A stretch of 64,000 nucleotides of DNA from assembly GCA_963822985.1 (NCBI GenBank), contig CAWGJU010000010.1:558001-622000 (forward strand), read 5' to 3'. A model generated the notes under the pieces. That model searched no databases. It saw only the letters and a list, made by a program, of their open reading frames with translations, and was not told the origin of the DNA. Within the stretch, counting starts at the first letter, position 1, and every line of letters begins with the position of its first letter. Below are positions 10,012-18,336 of the stretch, piece by piece. The stretch comes from Thermohalobaculum sp963822985. Lineage in GTDB: Bacteria; Pseudomonadota; Alphaproteobacteria; Rhodobacterales; Rhodobacteraceae. The position numbers and the translations under genes were made by a program.

Positions 10012-10641
10012 TCAGTTCCCCTTGAGGACGGTCATGCCCTGGGGCTCGCCCGTGACCTCGATCCGGGCCGCGTATTGCTGGGCGCCGGGGCCGTTCAGGA
10101 TCACGACATAGGTCTCGCCGACGGTCAGCGGCGCCACGTCCTCTGGCCACGAGGCTTGCCCGTCGGAGACCGACATGGTGGCCATCCTGCCGCTCTTGCT
10201 GTGCACGTCGAGCCTGTCGAACTGCTTGCCCCACTTGCCGGCGAGCACGAAATCGGGCGTCGGCGCCATGACCCGCGCCTGCTTTGCCGAGCGCAGGGTG
10301 ACGGACATGTTCACCAGGTCGGCCGCCGACATGACGATGGTATCGGGGCATTGCACCGGCGTGCGGGACTCGACCTGCGACCCTTCGAGGTCGAGCTTTT
10401 CCCTGCCGATCGAGACCGTGCCCCCGACCAGGGCCACCTCCTCGCAGATGCCGTAATGGCTGAGCGTGAGATGCGCGTCCTTGCCGAGCTTGAGGACCGT
10501 GCCGTCGGCGACCTCGTCAAAGAGCCCAACCTCGGGATCGACCTGGCCCGAGATGTCGAGCACCAGCGCAGCAGGCTCGGCCGCCAAAGCCGCAAACGGG
10601 AAAAGGGCGGATAGAAGGACCACTTTCGAAAAAAATCTCAT
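10012..10641 (-). CDS. Secreted FecR-domain-like protein
   Basis: This 209-residue protein has a signal peptide (residues 1-20, ending FAALAAEP). The layout of a short beta-rich domain with DGTVLKLGKDAHLTLSHYG resembles the FecR domain, in which a sensor core is exposed in the periplasm. The gene ends directly at the beginning of the CHASE2 cyclase gene. FecR-like proteins next to CHASE2 cyclases are a recurring pair, so this product probably feeds the cyclase sensor domain. That role is inferred from context. The start at 10641 is supported by the signal peptide and by a promoter 27 nt upstream. Confidence 0.65.
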   Translation of the reverse strand: MRFFSKVVLLSALFPFAALAAEPAALVLDISGQVDPEVGLFDEVADGTVLKLGKDAHLTLSHYGICEEVALVGGTVSIGREKLDLEGSQVESRTPVQCPDTIVMSAADLVNMSVTLRSAKQARVMAPTPDFVLAGKWGKQFDRLDVHSKSGRMATMSVSDGQASWPEDVAPLTVGETYVVILNGPGAQQYAARIEVTGEPQGMTVLKGN

Positions 10642-10667
10642 AAACCGTCTCCAACGAGCGTGCGCGC

Positions 10668-10697
10668 AGTATACTCCCACGCGGCTTCTCCGCGCAA
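10668..10697 (-). promoter_or_regulatory. Predicted sigma-70 promoter of the FecR-cyclase pair
   Basis: Minus-strand TTGCGC (10697-10692) and TATACT (10673-10668), spaced 18 nt, lie between the Pat gene stop at 10710 and the FecR-like start at 10641. The -10 box is a near match in otherwise GC-rich DNA; the -35 box is weak. Confidence 0.5.
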
Positions 10698-10709
10698 TGC
10701 GGGTGCATT

Positions 10710-13454
10710 TTAGGCTATATGGGCCCGCTTGTCCCGAATTTCCGTGATCTTGCGCCAGCGCCCCGAGGGGTACGTCAAAGTCGCCGCTCGACCTCGACCA
10801 GGCTCGAAATCCTCCGGCGAGGGCCGGATCGAGAAGCCGAGCTCGCGCATCAGCTGCAGCATGGGCGCGTTTTCCGCCAGGACGACGCCGGCGATGGTCG
10901 ACAGGCCCTTGGCGCGCGCCGCCGCGATCAGCGCCTTCATCAGACGCGAGCCGATCCCCTGGCCGCGCTGCCTGTCGCCGACCACGATGGCGAACTCGCA
11001 GCTGCGCCCGTCCGGGTTGACGATGTAGCGGGCGACGCCGACCTGCTCCTCGGTGCCGCCCGTCTCGACGGTCGCGACCAGCGCCATCTCGCGCGCATAG
11101 TCGATCTGGGTGAACTGGGCCAGCATCGCCGGCGAGAGCTCCTTGATCGCCTGGAGAAAGCGCAGGCGGCGCGCCTCGGGCGACAGGCCGCGCACGAAGG
11201 CCTGCTCGCGCTCGGCATCCTCGGGCCGGATCGGGCGGATCGTCAGCGGCCGGCCGTCGGCCAGGAGGTGGTGCTCGACCAGGTGCCGCGGATAGGGCGC
11301 GATCGCCATGTGCGCGTAAGGGTCGCCCTGGCTCGGCGGGCGCGCGATCGCGATCCGCGCATCGACCGCCAGCACGCCTTCGGGACCGGCGAAGAGCGGG
11401 TTGATGTCCAGTTCGACGATCTGGGGCATCTCGCTCACCATGTCCGAGACGCGCAGCAGCACCGCGGCGACGGCGCCGCGGTCGGCGGCAGCCATGTTGC
11501 GGTGCGCCTCGAGCTGGCGCGACACCCGGGTCTTGTCGATCAACCGCTCGGCCAGGACGGTCGTCAGCGGCGGCAGCGCGACGGCCATGTCGCCGACCAC
11601 CTCGACCGAGGTCCCGCCGGTGCCGAAGGCGATCACCGGCCCGAAGACCGGGTCGCGCACGACGCCGACCAAAAGCTCGCGGGCATGCGGCAGGGATGCC
11701 ATCTTCTCGACGGTGACGCCCAGGATCCCCGCGTCCGGGCGGGCGGCACGGACGGCGGCCGTGATCTCGACGAAGCCCGGATGCACCTCGGCCGCAGTCG
11801 CAATGCCGGTGCGGACGCCGCCGACATCCGATTTGTGAGCGATCTGAGGTGAATTGATCTTCAGCGCCACCGGGAAGCCCAGCGTCTGGGCGGCGATCAA
11901 GGCCTTCGCGGGCGTCTCGGCCTCGATCGTCGCGACGGTCGGGATGCCGAAGGCACTGAGGACCGCCTTGGATTCGATGTCCGACAGCATCGACCGCCCC
12001 GCGGCGAGCGCGTCCTCGACGATCATCCGCGCGCCCGTCAGGTCCCGGCCGGCGCAGAACACCTGCGGCCCCGGCACCTCGAGCGACAGCCGGCGGTTGC
12101 GCTCGTGCGCGGCGAGGTGCGAGAACGCCTCGACGGCGCGCTCGGGCGTGGTGAAGTCCGGGATACCCGAGCTCGACAGGAGCTCGCGCGCCTGCGCCAC
12201 CGACGCCTCGCCCATCCAGCAGGCCAGCACGGGCTTCCTGCCATGCGCCCGCTGCGCCTCCACGACCGCGCGCGCGGACTCGACCGGTTGCGCCATGGCC
12301 TGCGGCGTCAGGATCGCCAGCACGCCGTCGATGCCGGGATCGGCGAGGCAGGCCGCCGTGGCATGGCCGAAGGTCTCGGCCGACGCGTCGCCGTCGATGT
12401 CGATCGGGTTGGCGTGCGACCGGCGCGCCGGCAGTCGGCCGTTCAGCGCCGCGCGCGTTCCTGCGGAGGGCGCCGGCAGGCTCAGGCCCAGATCCTCGGC
12501 GGCGTCGGCGGCCAGCACGCCCGCCCCGCCGCCATTGGTCACGATGCAGAGCCGATCGCCGCCGGCGCGCCGGTGCGCCGACAGCATCTCGGCCGCGGCA
12601 AAGAGCTGGCCGAAGGTCTTGGCCCGCACCGCGCCGGCGCGCTCGAGCGCGGCGTCGAAGGCCGCGTTCGAGCCGACCAGCGCGCCGGTATGCGTGTCGG
12701 CCGCGGCCGAGCTTCGGTGATATCGCCCGCCCTTCAGCACGATGACCGGCTTGATCCGCGCCGCCGCGCGCATCTCGCTGATGAACGAGCGCGCATGGCG
12801 CACGCCCTCGACATAGAGCAGGATGGCCTGGGTTTTCTGGTCGCTCGCCAGAAAGCTCAGCACGTCGCCGAAGTCGATATCGGTCGAGCTGCCGAGCGCG
12901 ATCAGCGCCGAGAAGCCGAGGTGGTTCGGCCCGGCCCAGTCGGCGATGGCCGCGCAGAGCGCGCCCGATTGCGAGACCAGCGCCAGCTTGCCCGCCGGCA
13001 TCTCGGTCGTCATGGTCGACGCGTTCATGCCGTGCCAAGGCCGAACGAGGGCGATGCAATCCGGCCCGAGAAACCGGATGCCATGTCGCCGTGCGGTCTC
13101 GGTCGACCGGCGCTCGGCGCGGCCTTCCCACTCGCCCGGGTCGGCGGGATCGGCGCTCACCACCATGGCGTGGCGGACGCCGGCGGCGCCGCACTGCTCC
13201 ATGAGCCCCGGCACCGTGCGGGCGGGGGTCGCGATGACGGCGAGGTCCACCGGCTCGGGCAGGTCGGCGAGCGAGCGGAAGCAGGGCCGTCCGGACACGC
13301 TCTGATGCTTTGGGTTGATCGGGAAGACGGGCGCCTTGAACCCGCCCTCGACCAGGTTGCGAAAGACGCGCCCCGCGACCAAGTCGCGCTCGCTCGCGCC
13401 GAAGACGGCGACCGAGCGCGGGTCGAACATCGGGGAGAGCTGGTGCGGTCCCAT
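10710..13454 (-). CDS. pat: Pat-type protein lysine acetyltransferase (acyl-CoA synthetase-like + GNAT)
   Basis: This is a 914-residue intact gene. Residues about 5-130 form a CoA-binding Rossmann domain (VAVFGASERDL), followed by succinyl-CoA-ligase-like domains with THTGALVGSNAAFDAALERA. An ATP-grasp region spans about 480-700 (NSPQIAHKSDVGGV, ELDINPLFAG). The C-terminal about 150 residues are a GNAT acetyltransferase, with acetyl-CoA loop RGQGIGSRLMKAL. This architecture is that of PatZ/YfiQ/Pat enzymes, which acetylate lysines of acetyl-CoA synthetase and other proteins. The His in THTGAL is the position used for phosphotransfer in true ADP-forming synthetases, so a residual synthetase activity cannot be ruled out. 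The start could also be Met9. Confidence 0.9.
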   Translation of the reverse strand: MGPHQLSPMFDPRSVAVFGASERDLVAGRVFRNLVEGGFKAPVFPINPKHQSVSGRPCFRSLADLPEPVDLAVIATPARTVPGLMEQCGAAGVRHAMVVSADPADPGEWEGRAERRSTETARRHGIRFLGPDCIALVRPWHGMNASTMTTEMPAGKLALVSQSGALCAAIADWAGPNHLGFSALIALGSSTDIDFGDVLSFLASDQKTQAILLYVEGVRHARSFISEMRAAARIKPVIVLKGGRYHRSSAAADTHTGALVGSNAAFDAALERAGAVRAKTFGQLFAAAEMLSAHRRAGGDRLCIVTNGGGAGVLAADAAEDLGLSLPAPSAGTRAALNGRLPARRSHANPIDIDGDASAETFGHATAACLADPGIDGVLAILTPQAMAQPVESARAVVEAQRAHGRKPVLACWMGEASVAQARELLSSSGIPDFTTPERAVEAFSHLAAHERNRRLSLEVPGPQVFCAGRDLTGARMIVEDALAAGRSMLSDIESKAVLSAFGIPTVATIEAETPAKALIAAQTLGFPVALKINSPQIAHKSDVGGVRTGIATAAEVHPGFVEITAAVRAARPDAGILGVTVEKMASLPHARELLVGVVRDPVFGPVIAFGTGGTSVEVVGDMAVALPPLTTVLAERLIDKTRVSRQLEAHRNMAAADRGAVAAVLLRVSDMVSEMPQIVELDINPLFAGPEGVLAVDARIAIARPPSQGDPYAHMAIAPYPRHLVEHHLLADGRPLTIRPIRPEDAEREQAFVRGLSPEARRLRFLQAIKELSPAMLAQFTQIDYAREMALVATVETGGTEEQVGVARYIVNPDGRSCEFAIVVGDRQRGQGIGSRLMKALIAAARAKGLSTIAGVVLAENAPMLQLMRELGFSIRPSPEDFEPGRGRAATLTYPSGRWRKITEIRDKRAHIA

Positions 13455-13564
13455 CTCGCGAACCCCTGCGGCGCGGTCATCCCCGGAGGGATTTGATTAA
13501 GGGGCTTGATTGCTCCGCGACGGCGACCGGGGTCAATGTGGCATCGAGCCAGGGCTGTCTCGGC

Positions 13565-14362
13565 TCATGCCGTGCCCTCGGACGTCCGGTCGGTCAGGTG
13601 CCGCGCCGCCCGGTCGATGCCGGCGTGCAGCAGCACGGTGAAGATCGCGAGCACGATGAGCGCGGCGAACATCAGGTCGACCTTGGCGCGGCCATTCGCC
13701 AGCAGCATCAGGTGGCCGAGCCCCTGGCTGGCGCCGACCCACTCGCCGATCACGGCGCCGATCGGCGCGTAGACGGCCGCGAGCCGCAGGCCGGAGGCCA
13801 GCGACGGGATCGCCGCCGGGATGCGAACGCGCCACATGATGCGGCCGGGCGCGGCGCCCATCGTGCGCGCGAGGTCCAGGAAGCCCTGCGGCGTGCGGGT
13901 CAGTCCGTCATAGAAGGCCGAGGTGACGGGAAAGTAGATGATCAGCACCGCCATCGCGATCTTGGACCAGAGTCCATAGCCGAACCAGAGCGTCAGCACA
14001 GGCGCCAGCGCGAAGACCGGCACCGCCTGGGTGAAGACCAGGATCGGGCGCACGACGGCGCGCGCCGCCGGCGAGGCGGCAAGCTGCACGGCGGTCGCCG
14101 CGCCGAGGAGCGCGCCCAGGACCAGGCCGACCAGCACCTCGCCGATGGTGACCACGGCGTTCTCGGCGATCGCCACGCGGCTCAGCCACAGCGCCTCGGC
14201 GACGCGCACCGGCCCCGGCAGGATAAAGGGCGGCAACTCGCCCAGGGTGACGACCGCCTGCCAGAGAGCGAGCGCCAGAGCGATCGCCAGCGCCGGGCTG
14301 ATCAGGCGCGACACCGGGCGTAACGCCGGGCGTGGCATCGGGCGTGGCATCGGGCGTGGCAT
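13565..14362 (-). CDS. thiX: ABC transporter permease for thiamine precursor (ThiX)
   Basis: 265 residues with about six membrane helices and the permease loop GASQGLGHLMLLANGR, of the SsuC/ThiX class. It is the last gene of the thiamine operon and its ATG overlaps the TGA of the ATPase gene (TGATG). With thiY and thiZ it forms the importer for N-formyl-4-amino-5-aminomethyl-2-methylpyrimidine or a related HMP precursor. The N-terminus carries an MPRP repeat encoded by a 12-bp tandem array, so translation might start at any of three in-frame ATG codons. Confidence 0.88.
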   Translation of the reverse strand: MPRPMPRPMPRPALRPVSRLISPALAIALALALWQAVVTLGELPPFILPGPVRVAEALWLSRVAIAENAVVTIGEVLVGLVLGALLGAATAVQLAASPAARAVVRPILVFTQAVPVFALAPVLTLWFGYGLWSKIAMAVLIIYFPVTSAFYDGLTRTPQGFLDLARTMGAAPGRIMWRVRIPAAIPSLASGLRLAAVYAPIGAVIGEWVGASQGLGHLMLLANGRAKVDLMFAALIVLAIFTVLLHAGIDRAARHLTDRTSEGTA

Positions 14363-14363
14363 C
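14316..14363. repeat. 12-bp tandem repeat, four units
   Basis: Three perfect units of GGGCGTGGCATC (14328-14363) are preceded by a degenerate fourth (14316-14327). On the coding strand they encode Met-Pro-Arg-Pro repeats at the start of the permease, each unit giving an ATG. Confidence 0.85.
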
Positions 14364-15102
14364 ACGCGGCCTGGCCGATCGCCCGGTAAAGCGCGGTCTG
14401 GCAGGCGAATGCCTGCGGGTCGCCGACCGGGCGCACGGGCGGGCTGTCGGGCGGCGGAATCTCGGTCAGCCCGGTCTCGGTCAGCACATGGATGCGGTGG
14501 CCGAGCCGGGCCGCCTCGGCCGGGTCGTGCGTGACCAGCAGCACCGTGCGCCCGGCCAGCAGCTCGGCCGCGAGGGCCTGCATTTCGGCCCGGGTGCGGG
14601 CGTCGAGCGCCGAGAACGGCTCGTCGAGCAGCACGACTGGGCGATCTTCCATCAGCGTCCGCGCCAGCGCCACGCGCTGGCGCTCGCCGCCCGAGAGGTG
14701 GCGCGTCCGCGCAGCCTCGCGCCCCGCCAGCCCGACGCGCGCGATCATCGCCCTGGCGCGCACCCGGTCTACCGGCCCGCCGCGCAGACGGGCGCCGAGG
14801 AGCACGTTGCCCTCGATGTCGAGCCAGGGGAACAACAGGTCGCTCTGCGCCATGTAGGCGATCCGTCTCGCCAGCGGCATGCCGTCCGCCGCCCGCACGG
14901 TTCCGTCGAAGCGCACGCCCGTGGGCAGGTCGGCGATCAGGCGCAGGATCGTTGATTTGCCGACGCCCGAGGGGCCCAGCAGGCAGGTCCACTCGCCGCC
15001 GCCGATCGCCAGCGAAATAGGCCCGAAAACGGGCATGCCGTCGATGGACGCGCGGCCACTGACATCGACACCCGGCGGGCACATGCCGCGCTCCGCGATC
15101 AT
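14362..15102 (-). CDS. thiZ: ABC transporter ATP-binding protein for thiamine precursor (ThiZ)
   Basis: 246 residues with Walker A GPSGVGKST, Q-loop MAQSDLLFPWL, signature LSGGERQRVALARTL, Walker B VVLLDEPFSALD and H-loop THD. This is the standard layout of SsuB/ThiZ-type ATPases. The ATG at 15102 lies 7 nt after the tenA stop; an internal ATG is at 15084. Downstream it overlaps the permease start. Position between tenA and the permease identifies the substrate class as a thiamine pyrimidine precursor. Confidence 0.88.
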   Translation of the reverse strand: MIAERGMCPPGVDVSGRASIDGMPVFGPISLAIGGGEWTCLLGPSGVGKSTILRLIADLPTGVRFDGTVRAADGMPLARRIAYMAQSDLLFPWLDIEGNVLLGARLRGGPVDRVRARAMIARVGLAGREAARTRHLSGGERQRVALARTLMEDRPVVLLDEPFSALDARTRAEMQALAAELLAGRTVLLVTHDPAEAARLGHRIHVLTETGLTEIPPPDSPPVRPVGDPQAFACQTALYRAIGQAA

Positions 15103-15109
15103 CCGGCCA

Positions 15110-15790
15110 TCATCCGGGGCGCATCCCCATGTCCCAGAAGCCGACCTCGAGCCGCGTCGCCGCCGCGAAGCGGCCGGCGAGCCGCGTCCAGCGGGGCGCC
15201 GCCTCGAACTCCGGCCCGAGCCGCCGCTGCAAGGCACCGTCGATCAGCGCGCCGACATCGCGGCAGACGCGCTGGTAGTCCTCGCCCGCATAGGTCTCGA
15301 TCCAGCCGCGATAGGCATCGGGGGATGCCTCGCGGGCCAGCCGGGCGCCGATCTCGCCATAGCCGAGCACGCAAGGAGCCAGCGCCGCCATCAGGTCGAG
15401 GAAATCGCCGGAGAATCCCGCCTCGAGCACATAGCGCGTATAGGCCATGTTCTCGGGCGCTTCCTCCGCTTGCGTCAGCCGTTCCTCCGGGATGCCGGCG
15501 GCGGTGCAGGTCTGGACGTGCAGCTGCATCTCGTGGTTGACGAGCGCGTCCACCGTCGCCGCGCAGGCGCGCATTTCGTCCAGCGTCTCGGCCTTCACCA
15601 CGCCGAGCGCCCAGGCCCGCGCGAAATGCATCAGGAAAAGGTAGTCCTGCACCAGGTAATGCAGGAACGCCTCGCGCGGCAGCGTGCCGTCGCCGAGTCC
15701 CCTGACGAAGGGGTGCCCGACGAAAGCGTCCCAATCGGGCGCCGCCCGGCGCCAGTCGGCGAAGGCCCGACCGTATTCCGGGCGGCTCAT
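15110..15790 (-). CDS. tenA: Aminopyrimidine aminohydrolase TenA (thiaminase II)
   Basis: 226 residues, normal TenA length. The motif APCVLGYGEIG carries the catalytic cysteine, and the family ends with conserved acidic and Trp residues (EVGFWDMG). TenA hydrolyses aminopyrimidine breakdown products of thiamine to HMP. The ATG overlaps the thiY stop by 4 nt (ATGA), so the two are translationally coupled and act in one salvage route: uptake by ThiXYZ, then conversion to HMP for ThiD. Confidence 0.93.
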   Translation of the reverse strand: MSRPEYGRAFADWRRAAPDWDAFVGHPFVRGLGDGTLPREAFLHYLVQDYLFLMHFARAWALGVVKAETLDEMRACAATVDALVNHEMQLHVQTCTAAGIPEERLTQAEEAPENMAYTRYVLEAGFSGDFLDLMAALAPCVLGYGEIGARLAREASPDAYRGWIETYAGEDYQRVCRDVGALIDGALQRRLGPEFEAAPRWTRLAGRFAAATRLEVGFWDMGMRPG

Positions 15791-16728
15791 TGCGCCGTCA
15801 CGTCGACTGCGATCTTCGAGACGTCGTTGACGCTGTCGATCAGCCCGGCGTCGTTCAGGAACGCCTCGAAGCGGCGGTACCGGCCTTCGCCCAGCGCGGC
15901 GGGCCGCAGCGCGAAGCGCGGGATCGTGTCGATCCAGGCCTTCGCGTTCAGCTCGTCGTCCAGCTCGGCCGAGGTGGCGGCAAAGATCTCCCAGCTCTCC
16001 TGCGGGTGGTTGACGATATACTCGACCCCCTTCTCGGTCGCCGCCAGGAAGCGAGCGATCCTGTCCCTGTCCATCGTCTCAGGGTTGGCGACATAGATCA
16101 GCTCGTCATAGGCGGGCAGCCCCTCCTCCTCGAGGTAGAAGCAGCGGCCGGGCACGCCCTCGATCTCCATCTGGTTCAACTCGAAATTGCGATAGGCGCC
16201 GATGACCGCTGCGACCTGCCCCGACATCACCGCGGGGCTCAGCGACCAGTTGACGTTGACGAGCTCGACATCGTCGAGCGTCAGCCCGGCCCGCTCGAGC
16301 ACGGCCTTCAGCAGCGCCTCCTCGACGCCGGCGACCGAAAAGCCGACCTTTTTGCCCTTCAGGTCGGCAATCGTCTCGACCGGCCCGTCCTGCAGCACCA
16401 GAAGGCAGTTCAGCGGGGTCGCGATCAGCGTGCCGACGCGCACCAGCGGCAGCCCCTCATGGATCTGCAGGTGCAGCTGCGGCTGGTAGCTGACGCCGAG
16501 ATCGGCCCGCCCCGCCGCCACCATCTTCGGCGGATCGGCCGGGTCGGCCGGGGCGATGATCTCGACCTCGAGCCCCTGCTCGGCGAAGAAGCCCTTCTCC
16601 TCGGCGATGACGATCGGCCCGTGGTCGGGATTGACGAACCAGTCCAGGATGACCGTCATCTTGTCCTGCGCCGACGCCGGCAAGGCGAGCGCGGCGATCA
16701 GCAGGGCGGCAAGGGCAGTGGCTCGCAT
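15787..16728 (-). CDS. thiY: Thiamine precursor substrate-binding protein ThiY (NMT1/THI5-like)
   Basis: 313 residues with a signal peptide (1-20, ending ASAQ). The mature N-terminus KMTVILDWFVNPDHGPIVIA is the hallmark of the NMT1/THI5-like periplasmic family. Known homologs bind formyl-aminopyrimidine. It is encoded 15 nt after thiE and overlaps tenA. No frameshifts are seen. It delivers substrate to ThiX/ThiZ. Confidence 0.92.
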   Translation of the reverse strand: MRATALAALLIAALALPASAQDKMTVILDWFVNPDHGPIVIAEEKGFFAEQGLEVEIIAPADPADPPKMVAAGRADLGVSYQPQLHLQIHEGLPLVRVGTLIATPLNCLLVLQDGPVETIADLKGKKVGFSVAGVEEALLKAVLERAGLTLDDVELVNVNWSLSPAVMSGQVAAVIGAYRNFELNQMEIEGVPGRCFYLEEEGLPAYDELIYVANPETMDRDRIARFLAATEKGVEYIVNHPQESWEIFAATSAELDDELNAKAWIDTIPRFALRPAALGEGRYRRFEAFLNDAGLIDSVNDVSKIAVDVTAQ

Positions 16729-16743
16729 GTGAGGCTTTCCTTT

Positions 16744-17367
16744 TCAGGCTTCGGCCGAGGCGGGACGGGTTGCGGCGATCCATTCGCGGCAGCGCGCCTC
16801 CGGGTCGGGGTCGAGCGTGATGTCGGTGACGACCGAGACCACGTCCGCCCCGGCGGCCAGCGCCGCGCGGCCACGGTCGGGCGTCAGGCCGCCGATGGCG
16901 ACGAGCGGCGTCGCGCCCGCGAGCCGCTTCCACTCGGCCACGCGGTCGAGCCCTTGCGGCGCCCACTTCATCTTCTTCAGCACCGTAGGCCAAACGGGCC
17001 CGAGCGCGACGTAGTCGGGCGCCGCCGAGAGCGCCCGGTCGAGCTCGGCATGGTCGTGCGTGCTGAGGCCGAGGCGGAGGCCCGCGCGCCGGATCGCCGC
17101 GACGTCCGCCGCCTGCAGATCCTCCTGCCCGAGATGCACCCAGTCGCATCCCTCGTCGAGGGCGACCCGCCAGTGGTCGTTCACGACCATCGCCGCGCCA
17201 TGCTGCCGGCAGAGGTCGCGGCCGGCGACGACCTCGGCCCGCAACGCCGCACCCTGCAGCGCCTTGATGCGCAGCTGCACGAAGCGGACGCCGAGCGGCA
17301 GCAGGCGCCGCAGCCAGTCGGCGGAGTCGACGATCGGGTAGAACGGGTCCAGCCTGGTTCCGGTCAT
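16744..17367 (-). CDS. thiE: Thiamine phosphate synthase ThiE
   Basis: 207 residues with the TIM-barrel motifs of ThiE: VQLRIK near residue 30, VVNDHW, VHLGQEDL, ALGPVWPTVLKKMKWAPQG and AIGGLTPD. It joins HMP-PP and thiazole phosphate carboxylate to give thiamine phosphate. The start overlaps the thiG stop by 4 nt. Confidence 0.92.
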   Translation of the reverse strand: MTGTRLDPFYPIVDSADWLRRLLPLGVRFVQLRIKALQGAALRAEVVAGRDLCRQHGAAMVVNDHWRVALDEGCDWVHLGQEDLQAADVAAIRRAGLRLGLSTHDHAELDRALSAAPDYVALGPVWPTVLKKMKWAPQGLDRVAEWKRLAGATPLVAIGGLTPDRGRAALAAGADVVSVVTDITLDPDPEARCREWIAATRPASAEA

Positions 17368-18137
17368 TCCAGGAACGCCTTGCCGATGACCGGGGTCGAC
17401 GGCGCCGCCATGTCGCGCGGCCCCATCGGGTCGGCGGCAAAGGCGGCGGCGCCCGCCTCGACCGCCAGCGCGAAGGCGCGCGCCATCCCCGCCGGGTCGC
17501 CGGCCTGGGCGACGGCGGTGTTCAGCAGCACCGCGTCCATGCCGATCTCCATGGCGCGGGCGGCATGGCTCGGCAGCCCAATCCCCGCATCGACCACCAG
17601 CGGCACGTCCGGGAAATGCGCCCGGAGCGAGCGCAGCCCGTACTCGTTGTTCAGGCCGAGCCCCGAGCCGATCGGCGCGCCCCAGGGCATCAGCACCTCG
17701 CAGCCGGCATCGACCAGCTTCTCGGCGACGACGAGGTCTTCTGTCGTGTAGGGAAAGACGTGAAAGCCTTCGGCGCTCAGCACGCGGGCCGCCTCGACCA
17801 GCGCGAAGACGTCAGGCTGCAGCGTGTCGGTGTGGCCGATCACCTCGAGCTTGATCCAAGGCGTGCCGAAGACCTCGCGCGCCATCTGCGCCGTCGTCAC
17901 CGCCTCCTTGACCGAATGGCAGCCGGCCGTGTTCGGCAGCACGCGGACGCCGAGCTCGCGCACCAACTCCCAAAATCCCTGGCCGGTCCGACCGGCGCCA
18001 GATTCGCGGCGCAGCGAGACTGTGGCAACGGCCGCGCCGGAGGCGCGGAAGGCGTCGGCCAGAACGGCCGGCGAGGGATATTGCGCGGTCCCCAGCATCA
18101 ACCGGCTGCCGAGCTCGACGCCGTAAAAGGTCTTCAT
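17364..18137 (-). CDS. thiG: Thiazole synthase ThiG
   Basis: 257 residues, normal length. WIKLEVIG contains the lysine that forms the imine with 1-deoxyxylulose 5-phosphate. Phosphate-binding stretches PWGAPIGSGLG and VVDAGIGLPSHAA are intact. It works with ThiS thiocarboxylate and dehydroglycine from ThiO. It begins 1 nt after the thiS stop and overlaps thiE. Confidence 0.94.
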   Translation of the reverse strand: MKTFYGVELGSRLMLGTAQYPSPAVLADAFRASGAAVATVSLRRESGAGRTGQGFWELVRELGVRVLPNTAGCHSVKEAVTTAQMAREVFGTPWIKLEVIGHTDTLQPDVFALVEAARVLSAEGFHVFPYTTEDLVVAEKLVDAGCEVLMPWGAPIGSGLGLNNEYGLRSLRAHFPDVPLVVDAGIGLPSHAARAMEIGMDAVLLNTAVAQAGDPAGMARAFALAVEAGAAAFAADPMGPRDMAAPSTPVIGKAFLE

Positions 18138-18138
18138 C

Positions 18139-18336
18139 TCAGCCTCCCTGCTGGGGCGCCACGACCTCGACCCGGTCGCCTTCGGCGAGCTCGGTCGCGG
18201 CGCGAGAGGATGCGGGCACGAAGTCGCCGTTCACCGCCGTCGCGATCCGCGCATCGGCGAGGTCGAGCTCCACCAGCACCTCCGACAAGCGCGTGGCCCG
18301 CACCTCATGCGGCGCCCCGTTCAGCATGATCCTCAT
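18139..18336 (-). CDS. thiS: Sulfur carrier protein ThiS
   Basis: 65 residues with a ubiquitin-like fold pattern and the C-terminal Gly-Gly (QQGG) needed for thiocarboxylation. The ATG at 18336 lies inside the end of thiO, giving a 32-nt overlap; a second in-frame ATG is at 18327. No thiF-type adenylylating enzyme is in the window, so activation must come from elsewhere. Confidence 0.9.
   Translation of the reverse strand: MRIMLNGAPHEVRATRLSEVLVELDLADARIATAVNGDFVPASSRAATELAEGDRVEVVAPQQGG

Noticed and set aside
12105..13496. Plus-strand open frames opposite the Pat gene
   Set aside because: Antisense shadows; the Pat protein is intact with recognisable domains over its full length.
14316..14363. 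Short repeat array considered as CRISPR
   Set aside because: Units are 12 bp, adjacent without spacers, and lie in coding sequence. The 24-bp pair at 28670 and the 15-bp array at 63631 are rejected for the same reason.
15790..17751. Plus-strand open frame of about 650 codons across thiY, thiE and thiG
   Set aside because: It lies antisense to three clearly recognised thiamine genes and shows no domain.
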